Origin: Alphaproteobacteria bacterium
GTDB taxonomy: Bacteria > Pseudomonadota > Alphaproteobacteria > UBA7887
DNA: 64,000 nt
Assembly: GCA_030739735.1 (NCBI GenBank)
Contig: JASLYQ010000003.1
Coordinates: 62,001-126,000 of the forward strand
Direction of reading: 5' to 3'
How positions within the stretch are numbered: the first letter of the stretch is position 1; each line of letters opens with the position of its first letter. The position numbers and the translations under genes were made by a program. The notes beneath the pieces were generated by a model. That model was given only the letters and a program-made list of their open reading frames with translations, was not told where the DNA came from and made no database searches. Below, one piece after another: positions 37,473-47,552 of this stretch.

Positions 37473-39613
37473 GCCGCACGCCGGCGCGCCTGAAGTAGGC
37501 CGAGAATCTCGCTCGCGGCAGCGGGGATGTTGGTTCCGGGCCCGAATATCGCACCGACACCGGCTGTCTTCAGCTCAGCGTGGTCGGGCTCGGGGATGAC
37601 GCCGCCGCAAACTACGAACACGTCGCCCGCGCCTTGCGCACGCAGGCTCTCAATCATTTCCGGCACCAGCGTCTTGTGGCCGGCCGCCTGGCTGGAGATA
37701 CCGACGATATGCACGTCGTTCTCCAGGGCCTGCCGCGCCGCCTCTTCTGGGGTCTGGAACAGCGGTCCGATGTCGATGTCAAAGCCGAGGTCGGCAAAGG
37801 CAGTGGCTATGATCTTGGCGCCGCGGTCATGGCCATCCTGGCCGAGCTTGACCACCAGCATCCGTGGATGCCGGCCCTCGTGCTCTGTGAAGGCGGCGAC
37901 CTGGCTACGAATTTTAGCAAGATCCTCGTCCGGGTAAGCCGCACCATAAATACCTGTCACACCACCTGTTGAGGCGGTGTGGCGACCATATTCCTTCTCT
38001 AGCGCCATGGAGATCTCTCCCACCGTGGCACGTGCCTGCGCCGCATCTACCGAGAGTGCCAACAAGTTGCCGTCACCGCTGGCCGCTGCGGCCGTCAGCG
38101 CGTTGAGCGTCGTTCGGCAGGCGGTCTCGTCGCGCTCGCGACGCACCCGCTCCAGTCGTGCTACCTGGGCAGCGCGCACGGCGCTGTTATCGATCTGCAG
38201 GATGTGCATGGGCTCGTCATGCTCGGGCGCGAAGCGGTTAACCCCGACGATGACTTCCTCGCCGCGGTCAATGCGCGCCTGGCGCCGTGTCGCTGATTCC
38301 TCGATCCTTAGCTTGGGCATGCCGGCGGCCACCGCCTTGGTCATGCCGCCCATCGCCTCGACCTCGTCGATCAGCGCGCCCGCGTGCTCGATCAGGCTTG
38401 CGGTCAGGCTTTCAACGTAATACGAGCCGGCCAGCGGATCAACGACGGCAGGGATGCCTGTCTCGTGCTGCAGGATGAGCTGCGTGTTGCGTGCAATTCG
38501 TGCCGCGGACTCGCTCGGCAGCGCTACCGCCTCATCGAGCGCGTTAGTGTGCAGTGACTGGGTGCCGCCGAGCACGCCCGCCAACGCCTCGATGGTTGTG
38601 CGCACAACATTGTTGGTGGGGTCCTGTGCAGTCAGCGAGACGCCTGAGGTCTGGCAATGGGTGCGCAACATCAGCGAGCGCGCATCCTCGGGCGAGAATT
38701 CGGCACGCATGCGCTCGGCCCAGAGGTAGCGGGCGGCGCGTAGCTTGGCGATCTCCATAAAGAAATTCATGCCGAGGCAGAAGAAGAATGAAAGTCTCGG
38801 TGCGAACTTGTCCACTGGCAACCCGCTGGCGATCGCAGCGCGCACATATTCGAGCCCATCGGCAAGCGTGAAGGCAAGCTCCTGCACGCAGGTCGCGCCC
38901 GCCTCCTGCATATGGTAGCCCGAAATCGAGACCGAGTTGAAGCGCGGTATGTGCTCGGCCGTATAGGCGATGATGTCGGCGACGATGCGCATTGAGGGCT
39001 CGGGCGGATAGATGTAGGTGTTGCGAACCATAAACTCTTTGAGGATGTCATTCTGGATGGTCCCGGATAGGGTGGCCGGTGCCACACCCTGTTCATCCGC
39101 TGCGACGATATAGCCCGCCATGATCGGCAAAACAGCGCCGTTCATGGTCATTGAGACGCTCATCTCGTCAAGCGGAATGCCATCGAAGAGGATTTTCATG
39201 TCCTCAACCGTATCGATGGCTACGCCCGCCTTGCCGACATCGCCGGCGACGCGCGGATGGTCGGAGTCGTAGCCCCGATGGGTCGGAAGATCGAAGGCAA
39301 CCGAAAGCCCCTTCTGACCACCGGCCAGGTTCTTCCGGTAAAAGGCATTGGATTCTTCGGCCGTTGAGAAGCCAGCATATTGCCGCACCGTCCACGGCCG
39401 TTGCGCGTACATGGTGGCACGCGGCCCGCGCACATAAGGTGCGATGCCGGGCATGGTGTTCAAATGTGCGAGGCCGTCCAGATCGTCCGCCGTATAGAGC
39501 GGCTTGACATCGATGCCTTCCAGCGTTGCCCAGGTCAGGTCGTTGAGCGTGCGTCCCTTAAGCTCACCCGCGGCGGCGGCCTGCCAATCGGCTGTGATTT
39601 TGCCAGCGGTCAT
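37469..39613 (-). CDS. scpA: Methylmalonyl-CoA mutase, large subunit
   Basis: 714 residues. It interconverts (R)-methylmalonyl-CoA and succinyl-CoA using adenosylcobalamin. The N-terminal TIM barrel has [20 protein letters not shown] with the substrate-contacting YAQRPWT segment. The C-terminal B12 domain has the lower-ligand motif DGHDRG (about 592-597), followed by GPLFQTPEE and [10 protein letters not shown] single 714-residue chain matches the catalytic subunit; a small subunit gene, if needed, is not in the window. It is upstream of and overlapping meaB. Confidence 0.96.
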   Translation of the reverse strand: MTAGKITADWQAAAAGELKGRTLNDLTWATLEGIDVKPLYTADDLDGLAHLNTMPGIAPYVRGPRATMYAQRPWTVRQYAGFSTAEESNAFYRKNLAGGQKGLSVAFDLPTHRGYDSDHPRVAGDVGKAGVAIDTVEDMKILFDGIPLDEMSVSMTMNGAVLPIMAGYIVAADEQGVAPATLSGTIQNDILKEFMVRNTYIYPPEPSMRIVADIIAYTAEHIPRFNSVSISGYHMQEAGATCVQELAFTLADGLEYVRAAIASGLPVDKFAPRLSFFFCLGMNFFMEIAKLRAARYLWAERMRAEFSPEDARSLMLRTHCQTSGVSLTAQDPTNNVVRTTIEALAGVLGGTQSLHTNALDEAVALPSESAARIARNTQLILQHETGIPAVVDPLAGSYYVESLTASLIEHAGALIDEVEAMGGMTKAVAAGMPKLRIEESATRRQARIDRGEEVIVGVNRFAPEHDEPMHILQIDNSAVRAAQVARLERVRRERDETACRTTLNALTAAAASGDGNLLALSVDAAQARATVGEISMALEKEYGRHTASTGGVTGIYGAAYPDEDLAKIRSQVAAFTEHEGRHPRMLVVKLGQDGHDRGAKIIATAFADLGFDIDIGPLFQTPEEAARQALENDVHIVGISSQAAGHKTLVPEMIESLRAQGAGDVFVVCGGVIPEPDHAELKTAGVGAIFGPGTNIPAAASEILGLLQARRRAA

Positions 39614-39687
39614 CCATTTCCTCTTTCTCTGGCGCGGCGGCGGCGGAGTCTATAGCTTTTTCGGAACCGCGAACAGGGGAGGGAAAC

Positions 39688-40620
39688 GTGAGTCTGCATC
39701 CGCAATTGATCGAGTTCCTGGCTAGGCTCGAAGAGGCCGGCTATCCGGACCAGACCACCGTGCCATTGGACGAGGCGCGTCAGATCACTGTCGATCGTGC
39801 GCAACGTTATTACGGCCCCGAGGAGCCTGTCGGGCGGGTGCTTAATTTCGAAATACCGGGACCTGCTGGGGCCTTGCCAGCACGCCTCTATGCGGTTGCC
39901 GGCGAGCATTTGCCGGTGGTGGTCTACTTCCATGGCGGTGGCTGGGTGCTGGGCGACCGCGACAGTCACGATAAGGGCGTGCGCGCGCTGACAAACGCGG
40001 CCGGCTGCCTGAGTATTTCGGTGGAATATCGCCTGGCACCGGAAAACTCGTTTCCGGCCGCGGTAGAAGACTGCTATGCGGCTTTGTGCTGGGTGGCGGA
40101 GAACGCCGGGCGGTTCGGTGGCGATAGTTCGCGTCTGGCCGTCGCCGGTGACAGCGCTGGGGGCAATCTCGCCACCGTTAGTGCTCTGATGACCAAGGCT
40201 GAGGGCGGACCTGATCTCGCTTTCCAGCTGCTCATCTATCCCGTGCTCGACAGCGCGCTGGATACGCCGTCGGCTCGGGAGCATGCTGAGGGACCGATGC
40301 TGACGGCCCAGCGCATGGCGTATTTCTGGGATGCCTATGTGCCGAATGCGGCGGACCGAGTTGATTGGCGCTGCGCGCCATTGCGCGCACCCGACCTCTC
40401 GGGTCTACCGCCCACCATGATCCTCGCCGCGCCTAACGATCCCTTGTACAGCGAGGGCGAGGCCTATGCCGCACGCCTGGCAGAAGCTGGCGTTGCGGTT
40501 GAGCATGTGCCGATGCCGGGCATGTGCCACGCTACCTTCCAAGCACCAGCTCTGCTCGAAGAATCGCGCCGCGGCATCGATCGCGCCGGGGCGGCGCTGA
40601 AAAGCGCCTTCGCAAGGTGA
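39688..40620 (+). CDS. Alpha/beta hydrolase, hormone-sensitive lipase family
   Basis: 310 residues from a GTG with AGGGAGG upstream. HGGGW oxyanion motif (82-86), nucleophile Ser156 in GDSAGGN, then a catalytic Asp in APNDPLYSEGE and His in GMCHATFQ. It is a cytosolic carboxylesterase acting on short acyl esters; substrate unknown. The last codon overlaps the rhomboid GTG (GTGA). It is divergent from scpA, 74 bases apart. Confidence 0.92.
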   Translation: MSLHPQLIEFLARLEEAGYPDQTTVPLDEARQITVDRAQRYYGPEEPVGRVLNFEIPGPAGALPARLYAVAGEHLPVVVYFHGGGWVLGDRDSHDKGVRALTNAAGCLSISVEYRLAPENSFPAAVEDCYAALCWVAENAGRFGGDSSRLAVAGDSAGGNLATVSALMTKAEGGPDLAFQLLIYPVLDSALDTPSAREHAEGPMLTAQRMAYFWDAYVPNAADRVDWRCAPLRAPDLSGLPPTMILAAPNDPLYSEGEAYAARLAEAGVAVEHVPMPGMCHATFQAPALLEESRRGIDRAGAALKSAFAR

Positions 40621-41286
40621 TTCCGCTTCACGACGACAATCCGATACAATCCATCCCTATCATCACGATTGCACTGATCGCGGTATGCGGCGTTGTCTTT
40701 CTTGTCCAGGTTACGGCCGAGCCGCGCGCGGCGATAGAGCTGATCTATCGCTTCGGAGTCATTCCGACGGTGTTGTTGGGGGACACCGAGTTGCCCGAAG
40801 CGCTCGGTGCTTTGCCGGCCTGGGCGACCGTGGTCTCGTCCATGTTCCTACATGGGGGTTGGCTGCACATGCTCGGCAATATGCAGTATCCCTGACTGTT
40901 CGGAAACAATATCGAAGACGCCATGGGGCATGGTCGCTTCGTCGTCTTCTACCTGGTCTGCGGTATTCTGGCGACGCTGGCGCACGGCATCGCCGATGCC
41001 TGGTTCGGAGATCCCCACCATCGGAGCCAGTGGCGCCATCTCTGGCGTGCTCGACGCCTATCTCGTGCTGTATCCCCGCGCGCGTGTTCTGGTGTTGATC
41101 TTTCTTGGCTTCTTTGTGCAGACTGTGCGTTTGCTGGCGGTAATCGTGCTCGGCTTCTGGATCGTGCTGCAACTGTTTAGCGCGGTTACGCAATCGACCG
41201 AGGCGAGCGGCGTTGCTGTCTTCGCCCATATTGGTGGCTTTGTAGCTGGCATGGCGCTGATCAATTTGTTCAAACGCGGAGTCTAG
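40617..41286 (+). pseudogene. Rhomboid-family intramembrane serine protease, broken by a stop and a frameshift
   Basis: Starts as VIPLHDDNPIQSIPIITIALI at a GTG overlapping the esterase stop. The frame ends at a TGA (40893-40895) within LGNMQYP-stop-LFGNNIEDAMGHGRF, where a Trp codon (TGG) is expected. It reads on in frame to about 41007 and then jumps by one base to EIPTIGASGAISGVL, which carries the catalytic Ser. The tail IGGFVAGMALINL with the catalytic His is intact. Both lesions would destroy the protease. The stop is not evidence of recoding, since TGA ends many intact genes here. Confidence 0.88.
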
Positions 41287-44200
41287 TGGAAGTCTCGCGA
41301 GGCGACGGGAATGGCGTTGCTCTTGGCGAGAAGGTCGAGAAGACATGAGAGGTCGGTGACGTGCTTAGCTATGATGTGGGTGACCAGTCCCTCGCGTTGC
41401 AGGGTACCGTCCACCACGAGCAAGCGCGAACTCAGCACGGTGCGGCGATAGCGCTCAAAGACAGGCGGCCAGACGATGATATTGGCAACGCCGGTTTCGT
41501 CCTCGAGCGTGGCGAAGACCACGCCTTTTGCCGTGCCTGGGCGCTGGCGTACCAGCACCAGACCGGCGACCGTGACGCGCTTGCCGTTGGCCAGCTTGGC
41601 TAGGCGCTCGGCAGGGACGTTTCCGCGTTCGCCAAGCGTCTCGCGCAGTAGCGCTAGGGGGTGGGCCTTCAGCGACAGCCTGAGAAAGCGGTAGTCATCG
41701 CTAACCTCTTCACCGAGCTCGGCGGCAGGCAAGGTTACGGCCGGCTCGAAGTCGGCGACCCCGTCGCCGTGGTGGGGCTCGGCGGCAAACAGTGGCAGAG
41801 GTGGGGCCTCCAGGCCCTTGACCGCCCAGAGTGCCTGGCGTCGGGTTAGGCCAACTGAGCCGAAGGCATCGGCCTCGGCGAGACGGTTGAGTACCGTGGC
41901 CGGTAGACTTGAACGCTGCCACAGCTCGCGGATGCTGCGATAGCCTTCGCTGCGCAGTGACACCAGCCGTGCGCCCTCGTCCTTTGAAAGGCCCTTGATA
42001 TGGCACAGGCCCAGGCGCAGGGTGACGCCGTCGGTGCTTGCTGTTTCAGGCTCCAGCGTGCAGTCCCATTCGCTGGCGTTTATATCGGGCGGGCGCACGG
42101 TGACGCCGTGCTCGCGGGCATCGCGTACCAGCTGTGTCGGGGCATAGAAGCCCATCGGCTGGCTGTTGAGAATAGCGGCCGCGAAGGCGGCAGGATAATG
42201 GCATTTAAGCCAGGCTGAAACATAGACTAGAAGCGCGAAGCTGGCGGCATGGGATTCCGGAAAGCCGTATTCTCCAAAGCCTTCAATTTGCTTAAAGCAG
42301 CGTTCGGCAAAGTCGCGTGGATAGTCGTTGGCGACCATGCCGTTAACCAACTTCTCGTGGAACTCGTGCACCAGGCCTGCTTTGCGAAAGGTTGCCATGG
42401 ATCTACGCAATAAATCAGCTTCATTTGGCGTGAAGTCGGCGGCGACCACGGCGATGCGCATAGCCTGCTCCTGAAATAGCGGCACGCCGAGGGTCTTGCC
42501 GAGCACATCGGCCAGCTCAGGTGAGGGGAGGGCCACGTCCTCCTCGCCATTGCGTCGGCGTAGGTAGGGATGCACCATATCGCCCTGAATGGGGCCGGGG
42601 CGAACTATCGCTACCTCGATCACCAGGTCGTAGAATTTGCGCGGCTTGAGGCGCGGCAACATCGACATTTGGGCCCGGCTCTCGACCTGGAAAACGCCGA
42701 CAGAATCCGCCCGACAGAGCATGTCGTAGACGGCCGGATCCTCGGGCGGCACATCGGCAAGCCCTAGCGGGAGGTTGTGGTGGGCGGCGAGCAGCGCTAG
42801 CGCCTTGCGGATGCAAGTCAGCATGCCGAGGCCGAGTACGTCGACCTTGAGCATGCCGAGCACATCGATGTCATCCTTGTCCCATTGGATGACCGTGCGG
42901 TTTTCCATCGCCGCATTCTCGATGGGCACACTGTCGGATAAAGCACCGCGGGTGATGACGAAGCCACCGACATGCTGCGAGAGGTGGCGGGGAAAGCCGA
43001 TCAGCTCGCCCGCCAGATCAAGCGCGAGGCACAAGCGCCGGTCTGAACCGTTGAGGCCAAGCTCTGCAAGCTGCTCCCCTGACGGCAACTCGCGGCTGAA
43101 GCTCCACAGGCCCTTGGCCAGTGCCGCCACCAAATCGAGCGATAGCCCCATTGCCTTACCCACCTCTCGGATGGCGCTGCGGCCGCGATAGCGGATCACT
43201 ACCGCGGTTAGTCCGGCGCGCTCGCGGCCGTATTTCTCGTAGATGTACTGGATAACTTCTTCGCGGCGCTCATGCTCGAAATCGACGTCGATGTCGGGCG
43301 GCTCGTCGCGTGCCGTCGAGATGAAACGCTCGAACAATACGTCGTGACGGTCCGGGTCGACGGTGGTAATGCCGAGGCAGTAGCAGACCGCCGAGTTGGC
43401 TGCTGAGCCGCGCCCTTGGCAGAGGATGTTACGGCTGCGGGCAAAACCGACGATGTCGTGCACGGTAAGGAAATAGGGGGCGTAGGACAGCTCAGCGATC
43501 AGTGTGAGTTCGTGGTCGAGCTGACCCTGCACTTTGGCCGGAACACCGTCCGGGTAGCGCTCGCGTGCTCCTGCATCCGTTAGCATGGCTAGGTGGCTGT
43601 CAGGAGTCTCGTCTTCCGGCACTACTTCGTCGGGATATTCGTAGGTCAGCTCGTTGAGAGAAAAATCGCAAGATTCAGCGATGGCAATGCTCTGTTCGAT
43701 GGCGTGCGGATAGCGGGCGAACAGACGCGCCATCTCGTCGCCACTCTTAAGGTGGCGTTCGGCATTGGTGGCAAGGCGCAGACCCGCCTCGTCGATGGTG
43801 CAATGCTCGCGGATGCAGGTTAGTACGTCGGCGAGCCGCCGCCGGTTGGACAGGTGATAGCACACGTTGTTGGTGGCGACGAGCGGCAGGTCGACGGCCT
43901 CGGCCAATTCGGCCAGGGTTGCGAGACGATCCTCGTCGTAGCCATCGAAGCCATGGCTTGCGGCGAGGTGGCACTGCCCGCGATAGCGTTCGGCAAGTGC
44001 CGTCACGGCTTGCACGAAGCCGGCATCGGGAACGCCGTCAGGTGGCAGCAGTACCAGGATTTGGTCTTTGGCATGCTCCACCACATCAGCCCAGGTGAGA
44101 TGGCATTCGCCCTTCGGCGCGCGGCGCCGGCCGAGAGTGAGCAGGCGTGACAACCTGCCATAAGCGGCGCGATCGTGCGGCAGGCAGAGTGCGCTCGGCC

Positions 44201-44417
44201 CGTCGACAAGGTCGAGTCGGGCGCCGATCAGCAGCCGGATATTGGCCTCTTTCGCAGCCGCATGCGCCCGCACTATGCCAGCTAGGGTGTTGCGGTCGCA
44301 CACCGCCAAGGCCTCGATGCCGAGCGCCGCCGCCGTCGCCACCAACTCATGTGCGTGCGAGGCGCCTTCCAGAAAGCTAAAATTGCTGACGGCCTGCAGC
44401 TCAGCATAGGGGGTCAC
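41283..44417 (-). CDS. dnaE2: Error-prone DNA polymerase DnaE2 (ImuC)
   Basis: 1044 residues from a GTG overlapping the imuB stop (GTGA). C-family polymerase with an N-terminal PHP domain (YAELQAVSNFSFLEGASHAHELV), the palm with the catalytic aspartates (GSAANSAVCYCLGIT, PPDIDVDFEHERREEV), the finger region (GFPESHAASFALLVYVSAWLK) and a C-terminal OB-type domain (LVLVRQRPGTAKG). It has the shorter DnaE2 length, not that of replicative DnaE. With ImuA and ImuB it performs SOS translesion synthesis and is a main source of damage-induced mutation. Confidence 0.96.
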   Translation of the reverse strand: MTPYAELQAVSNFSFLEGASHAHELVATAAALGIEALAVCDRNTLAGIVRAHAAAKEANIRLLIGARLDLVDGPSALCLPHDRAAYGRLSRLLTLGRRRAPKGECHLTWADVVEHAKDQILVLLPPDGVPDAGFVQAVTALAERYRGQCHLAASHGFDGYDEDRLATLAELAEAVDLPLVATNNVCYHLSNRRRLADVLTCIREHCTIDEAGLRLATNAERHLKSGDEMARLFARYPHAIEQSIAIAESCDFSLNELTYEYPDEVVPEDETPDSHLAMLTDAGARERYPDGVPAKVQGQLDHELTLIAELSYAPYFLTVHDIVGFARSRNILCQGRGSAANSAVCYCLGITTVDPDRHDVLFERFISTARDEPPDIDVDFEHERREEVIQYIYEKYGRERAGLTAVVIRYRGRSAIREVGKAMGLSLDLVAALAKGLWSFSRELPSGEQLAELGLNGSDRRLCLALDLAGELIGFPRHLSQHVGGFVITRGALSDSVPIENAAMENRTVIQWDKDDIDVLGMLKVDVLGLGMLTCIRKALALLAAHHNLPLGLADVPPEDPAVYDMLCRADSVGVFQVESRAQMSMLPRLKPRKFYDLVIEVAIVRPGPIQGDMVHPYLRRRNGEEDVALPSPELADVLGKTLGVPLFQEQAMRIAVVAADFTPNEADLLRRSMATFRKAGLVHEFHEKLVNGMVANDYPRDFAERCFKQIEGFGEYGFPESHAASFALLVYVSAWLKCHYPAAFAAAILNSQPMGFYAPTQLVRDAREHGVTVRPPDINASEWDCTLEPETASTDGVTLRLGLCHIKGLSKDEGARLVSLRSEGYRSIRELWQRSSLPATVLNRLAEADAFGSVGLTRRQALWAVKGLEAPPLPLFAAEPHHGDGVADFEPAVTLPAAELGEEVSDDYRFLRLSLKAHPLALLRETLGERGNVPAERLAKLANGKRVTVAGLVLVRQRPGTAKGVVFATLEDETGVANIIVWPPVFERYRRTVLSSRLLVVDGTLQREGLVTHIIAKHVTDLSCLLDLLAKSNAIPVASRDFH

Positions 44418-45904
44418 CCAAACACTCCATGTAGGTACCAGCGTGGCACCGGCGCGGCGGGGTGGTTGTAGGGGCCTTCACGATAGAGCCAGAAGCGGGC
44501 GCCGGTGATGTCCTCGACGCGGTAGTAGTCGCGCAAAGGCGCGTTCTCGTGCCACCACTCGTCGGCGATGCGCTCGGGCCCGCTGGCGCGGGCCACCTGG
44601 AAAATCTGACCGTGCCAGCGGAATAGCATGGGTGAGCCATCGGGCACCACCGCTACGGCCTCGATGGCGAGCGGCGGCTCGAACAGGCGTACTGGGCGTT
44701 GGTGTGGTGGCCAGGTGGCGTGCACTGTGTCGAGCGCAGCGCGGCGGATGACGGTACGCTCGGGGTAGTGACTGGCGCGTGGGGTGAGGCGCATCACAGC
44801 GTTTGTGCCGAGGCGATTGGTGAGGCGGTCGACGAGGGCGGCAAGGTCGTCGGAATCGTACGCACCTGCGAGATCACCCTGGTGTGCGGGCAGGGGATCG
44901 CTGGTGCTAGCAGCAAGCGTCACCACCTCGATGCCGGGGCTAGTGTTGAGGCCGTCGAGTTTTTCCGCCAGCAACCGCATCAGGGTGGCCTCGTCGCGGC
45001 TGGCCCGGCTGGTACCGACGCGCAAGCTTGTCGCCGTGCCGTCGATACGGAAGACGGTGGCGACAAGGCGGCGGACGCCGCGTCCGGCCCGCGCGAGATT
45101 GGCACAAAGCTCCGTGAGCAAGGCATCCATCGTGGCAGCGAGCAAGGTGGCATCGGCGATCGGCTCGGCGAAGGCGCGGCGTGCTTCATGCGTGGCCGGT
45201 GGTCGGCGCGGTGAGATCGGCTCGTGAATGCGCCCGAGCGCCTGGTCGAGGCGGCACGTCAAAACCTCGCCGAAGCGCGCGACAAGGGGGGCGCGCGGTA
45301 GGTGGCAGAGGTCGCCGATGTGCCCTAAGCCGACGCGGGTGAGCCCAGCGGCGGTCTCTTTGTCGAGCCTGAGAGCGGCGACAGGGAAGGCTGCTAGCGC
45401 TGTTTCGGCCTCGCTGTGGGCGACCACGCCGCCCTTGCCGAAGCGGGCCACAGCCCAGGCTGCGCCGGGACTATCGGCTAGCGCGGCGCGGGCATCGTAA
45501 TGGCGGCGAACGTCGGCAAGCAGGCGGTTGAGCAGCGTTTCCTCGCCGCCGAACAGGTGGGCGCAGCCGCTGATATCGAACCACAGTGCGTCCGTGCCGC
45601 AGATCGCGACCCAGGGCGAAAACCGCAAAGCCCAATCGGCCAGCGCCTCAAGCGCGTGCATCGCCGCTATGGGCGCGGCCGGTGCGGTGGCGAGGCTTGG
45701 CAGCAGGGCTCGCGCGTCGGTCAGCGTCATGCCAGGTCTCAGCCCGGCCGTTTCGGCCGTGCGCGAGGTCGCCGCCAGACGCTCGGTCCCGGCCGCCACC
45801 ACCACCAGCGCGAAAGGCTCAGCCGGCGCGGCGGAGGTTTGCGAGCGCCGTTGCGCGACGTCGGTTTGCCAATGGGGTAGCCAAAGCGAAATCACCCGTC
45901 TCAT
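44414..45904 (-). CDS. imuB: Y-family-like DNA polymerase accessory protein ImuB
   Basis: 496 residues. ImuB keeps the Y-family fold but not catalysis. The N-terminus VISLWLPHWQTDVAQRR lacks the active-site Asp and the DALWFDISGCAHLFGGE segment replaces the SIDE motif. It recruits DnaE2 through the beta clamp. Its first 86 bases overlap the end of imuA in another frame and its stop overlaps dnaE2, a tightly coupled cassette. Intact. Confidence 0.93.
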   Translation of the reverse strand: MRRVISLWLPHWQTDVAQRRSQTSAAPAEPFALVVVAAGTERLAATSRTAETAGLRPGMTLTDARALLPSLATAPAAPIAAMHALEALADWALRFSPWVAICGTDALWFDISGCAHLFGGEETLLNRLLADVRRHYDARAALADSPGAAWAVARFGKGGVVAHSEAETALAAFPVAALRLDKETAAGLTRVGLGHIGDLCHLPRAPLVARFGEVLTCRLDQALGRIHEPISPRRPPATHEARRAFAEPIADATLLAATMDALLTELCANLARAGRGVRRLVATVFRIDGTATSLRVGTSRASRDEATLMRLLAEKLDGLNTSPGIEVVTLAASTSDPLPAHQGDLAGAYDSDDLAALVDRLTNRLGTNAVMRLTPRASHYPERTVIRRAALDTVHATWPPHQRPVRLFEPPLAIEAVAVVPDGSPMLFRWHGQIFQVARASGPERIADEWWHENAPLRDYYRVEDITGARFWLYREGPYNHPAAPVPRWYLHGVFG

Positions 45905-46562
45905 GGGTCCAGTCGAGCCTCCATTGCCGCGGAGCCGACCCGCCCCGGCAATGGGCCAAGGTGAGCCGCCAGCGTGTCATGCCGGGAGTGTCGCCGATGC
46001 TCGGCTGCGTCGGTGCCGGTGCCACCCGCCAGCGCGTGGTTGCGGTCGCTGCGCCCCGGGCGTTGGCCGGGGTCAACAGCAGGCAGGCGGTGTCGCGCTC
46101 GCGCGCGGCAAGGTGCAAGCGCCGGCTGGCGACGAGATCGGTGACATCGCTTTCGCACACCACTGCTGCTAGACAGTCCGCACGTAGGCTTTCCTCGGTC
46201 ACCCACAGCGCCTTGGTGGGGCACCGCGCGCGCACTACGAGCAGACGGGAAGGGTCGAGACCGAAGGCCGGAAGCCCCGGCGCATAGAGATTATTGCTGC
46301 CGAGGCACCAGAGCACCAGCGGCCGCGCCGGTGTGGCGAGATGTGCCGCCAGCGCCGCGGCAAAGCCCGTAGCGGCTCCGCCTATTACCGTCTCGCCGGT
46401 GATCTCATGCAAGGCGCCACGCACCAGTCCGCCGCCGGGCAATGCGTCGTCTATCGCCGCCACACCAAACGGTACCAGTGTGCCAGGCGCCTTTGTCCCG
46501 CCTAGTTCGATGGCCCGGATCCGCGCCTGCAATGTTGCCAACCCGGCAGGCCGCCGTTGCAT
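45819..46562 (-). CDS. imuA: SOS mutagenesis protein ImuA (RecA-like)
   Basis: 247 residues with a RecA/SulA-like core (LVPFGVAAIDDALPGGGLVRGALHEITGE, LVLWCLGSNNLYAPGLPAFGLDPSRLLVV). It is the first gene of the imuA-imuB-dnaE2 operon. A perfect alphaproteobacterial LexA box lies 22-36 bases upstream of its ATG, so the whole cassette should be induced by DNA damage. ImuA modulates RecA activity at damaged DNA. Its 3' end overlaps imuB. Confidence 0.92.
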   Translation of the reverse strand: MQRRPAGLATLQARIRAIELGGTKAPGTLVPFGVAAIDDALPGGGLVRGALHEITGETVIGGAATGFAAALAAHLATPARPLVLWCLGSNNLYAPGLPAFGLDPSRLLVVRARCPTKALWVTEESLRADCLAAVVCESDVTDLVASRRLHLAARERDTACLLLTPANARGAATATTRWRVAPAPTQPSIGDTPGMTRWRLTLAHCRGGSAPRQWRLDWTHETGDFALATPLANRRRATALANLRRAG

Positions 46563-46583
46563 GATATCTCTTACTCCATATTT

Positions 46584-46598
46584 GTTCTCTTTTTGTTC
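46584..46598. promoter_or_regulatory. LexA (SOS) box, GTTC-N7-GTTC
   Basis: GTTC-TCTTTTT-GTTC is an exact match to the direct-repeat LexA operator of alphaproteobacteria (GAAC-N7-GAAC on the coding strand of imuA). Its edge is 22 bases upstream of the imuA ATG, a position where a bound repressor would block initiation. It is the only exact match I found by eye in the window. Confidence 0.9.
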
Positions 46599-46681
46599 TA
46601 ATCGGAATTAAGCAACGGAGTCAAACGGAGTCTCGATTTCCGCAACCGCAATATGGCCTGTGTGTGATCGAGACTTGTGTA

Positions 46682-47077
46682 TCAGACCTTGGTCTCGTTC
46701 TCGTCTTCGTCCGGTAGCGTCTCTGCGGTTTTGGGCTCTTCTTCTTCGGCTATTTTCTCGACCGCCTTAACAAAGCCTTTGCCAACCTCGTAGGCGGTGC
46801 GCACCATCTGGCCGACGCCGAGAGTGCGAAAATCGTCGTCGTAGTCGTTAAGGCCATCAAGATTGGCGAATATGGGATCGCTATTCCACAGCTTACGCAA
46901 CGCGGCACGGCGCAGCGCCGCGGGTACGCGGCGGTCGAGAAAGGGAGTGAAGTCCGAGTCCGTCGTCAGTTCATCGATGGGGGGGAGCGCGGCGACCACC
47001 TCCTCCTCGGAGCGCTCGTCGGCTGCCGCTTCCTCGACAGCCTCTTCGGGGCGCTCGTCTTCGCGGTCGTCAGCCAT
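46682..47077 (-). CDS. DUF3306 domain-containing protein
   Basis: 131 residues, very acidic at both ends (Glu/Asp-rich), with the DUF3306 core DSDFTPFLDRRVPAALRRAALRKLW and SDPIFANLDGLNDYDDDF. Overlaps the DUF3305 gene by 8 bases. DUF3305/DUF3306 pairs travel with formate dehydrogenase and molybdenum cofactor genes and are presumed maturation factors; the function is not established. Last gene of the fdhD-mobA-DUF3305-DUF3306 operon. Confidence 0.88.
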   Translation of the reverse strand: MADDREDERPEEAVEEAAADERSEEEVVAALPPIDELTTDSDFTPFLDRRVPAALRRAALRKLWNSDPIFANLDGLNDYDDDFRTLGVGQMVRTAYEVGKGFVKAVEKIAEEEEPKTAETLPDEDENETKV

Positions 47078-47543
47078 GGCGCGCGCCTTTGCGCTTGCGC
47101 TTGATGAAAGGCTGGTCCACGTGATGTCGATCGATGAAGTGACCGACCAACGCCGTTACTTCAGGCGGCATGGCCACGGCCTCCACGCGCTCGTCGCTAT
47201 CAACATCGTAATCCTCGGCCTCGTATGGGCAGGCTGTGACCACGAAGGGAAGTGGCGGCTGGTCTTCCGCCTCGCCCGGGCGCAGGCCGATGAAGACCTT
47301 CGGCAGGGTTTGCGAGAGGTTTACGCGATAGCCCTCGGTCTCCTTGCGGTGCAGGCCAAGGGGCAAGGTAGCGACGTGGTACAGGGTCGCCTCGCCATCG
47401 CGGCGCATCTCGCGCGGGCGAGTCAGTGGCGCCGCCCCTGGAATAACTGTCACCGCCCGCCACGACCACACGGCCCAGGGGTGATCGATCGGTCGGCGCT
47501 CCAGCACCACGCCGAGCGCCATGGTTTCCTGTGGGGCGGACAT
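47070..47543 (-). CDS. DUF3305 domain-containing protein
   Basis: 157 residues with the family signature MALGVVLERRPIDHPWAVWSWR (read as two parts around residues 8-29), LYHVATLPLGLHRKETEGYRVNLSQ and FVVTACPYEAEDY. Predicted cytosolic. It lies 9 bases after mobA and overlaps DUF3306. Its role is inferred from constant association with formate dehydrogenase maturation loci. Confidence 0.88.
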   Translation of the reverse strand: MSAPQETMALGVVLERRPIDHPWAVWSWRAVTVIPGAAPLTRPREMRRDGEATLYHVATLPLGLHRKETEGYRVNLSQTLPKVFIGLRPGEAEDQPPLPFVVTACPYEAEDYDVDSDERVEAVAMPPEVTALVGHFIDRHHVDQPFIKRKRKGARHG

Positions 47544-47552
47544 GCGGGGACT

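Noticed and set aside
40893-40895. TGA read as tryptophan (genetic code change)
   Set aside because: Many intact genes in the window (for example queA, imuB, rpsI) end in TGA with correct family length, and the rhomboid gene also has a frameshift.
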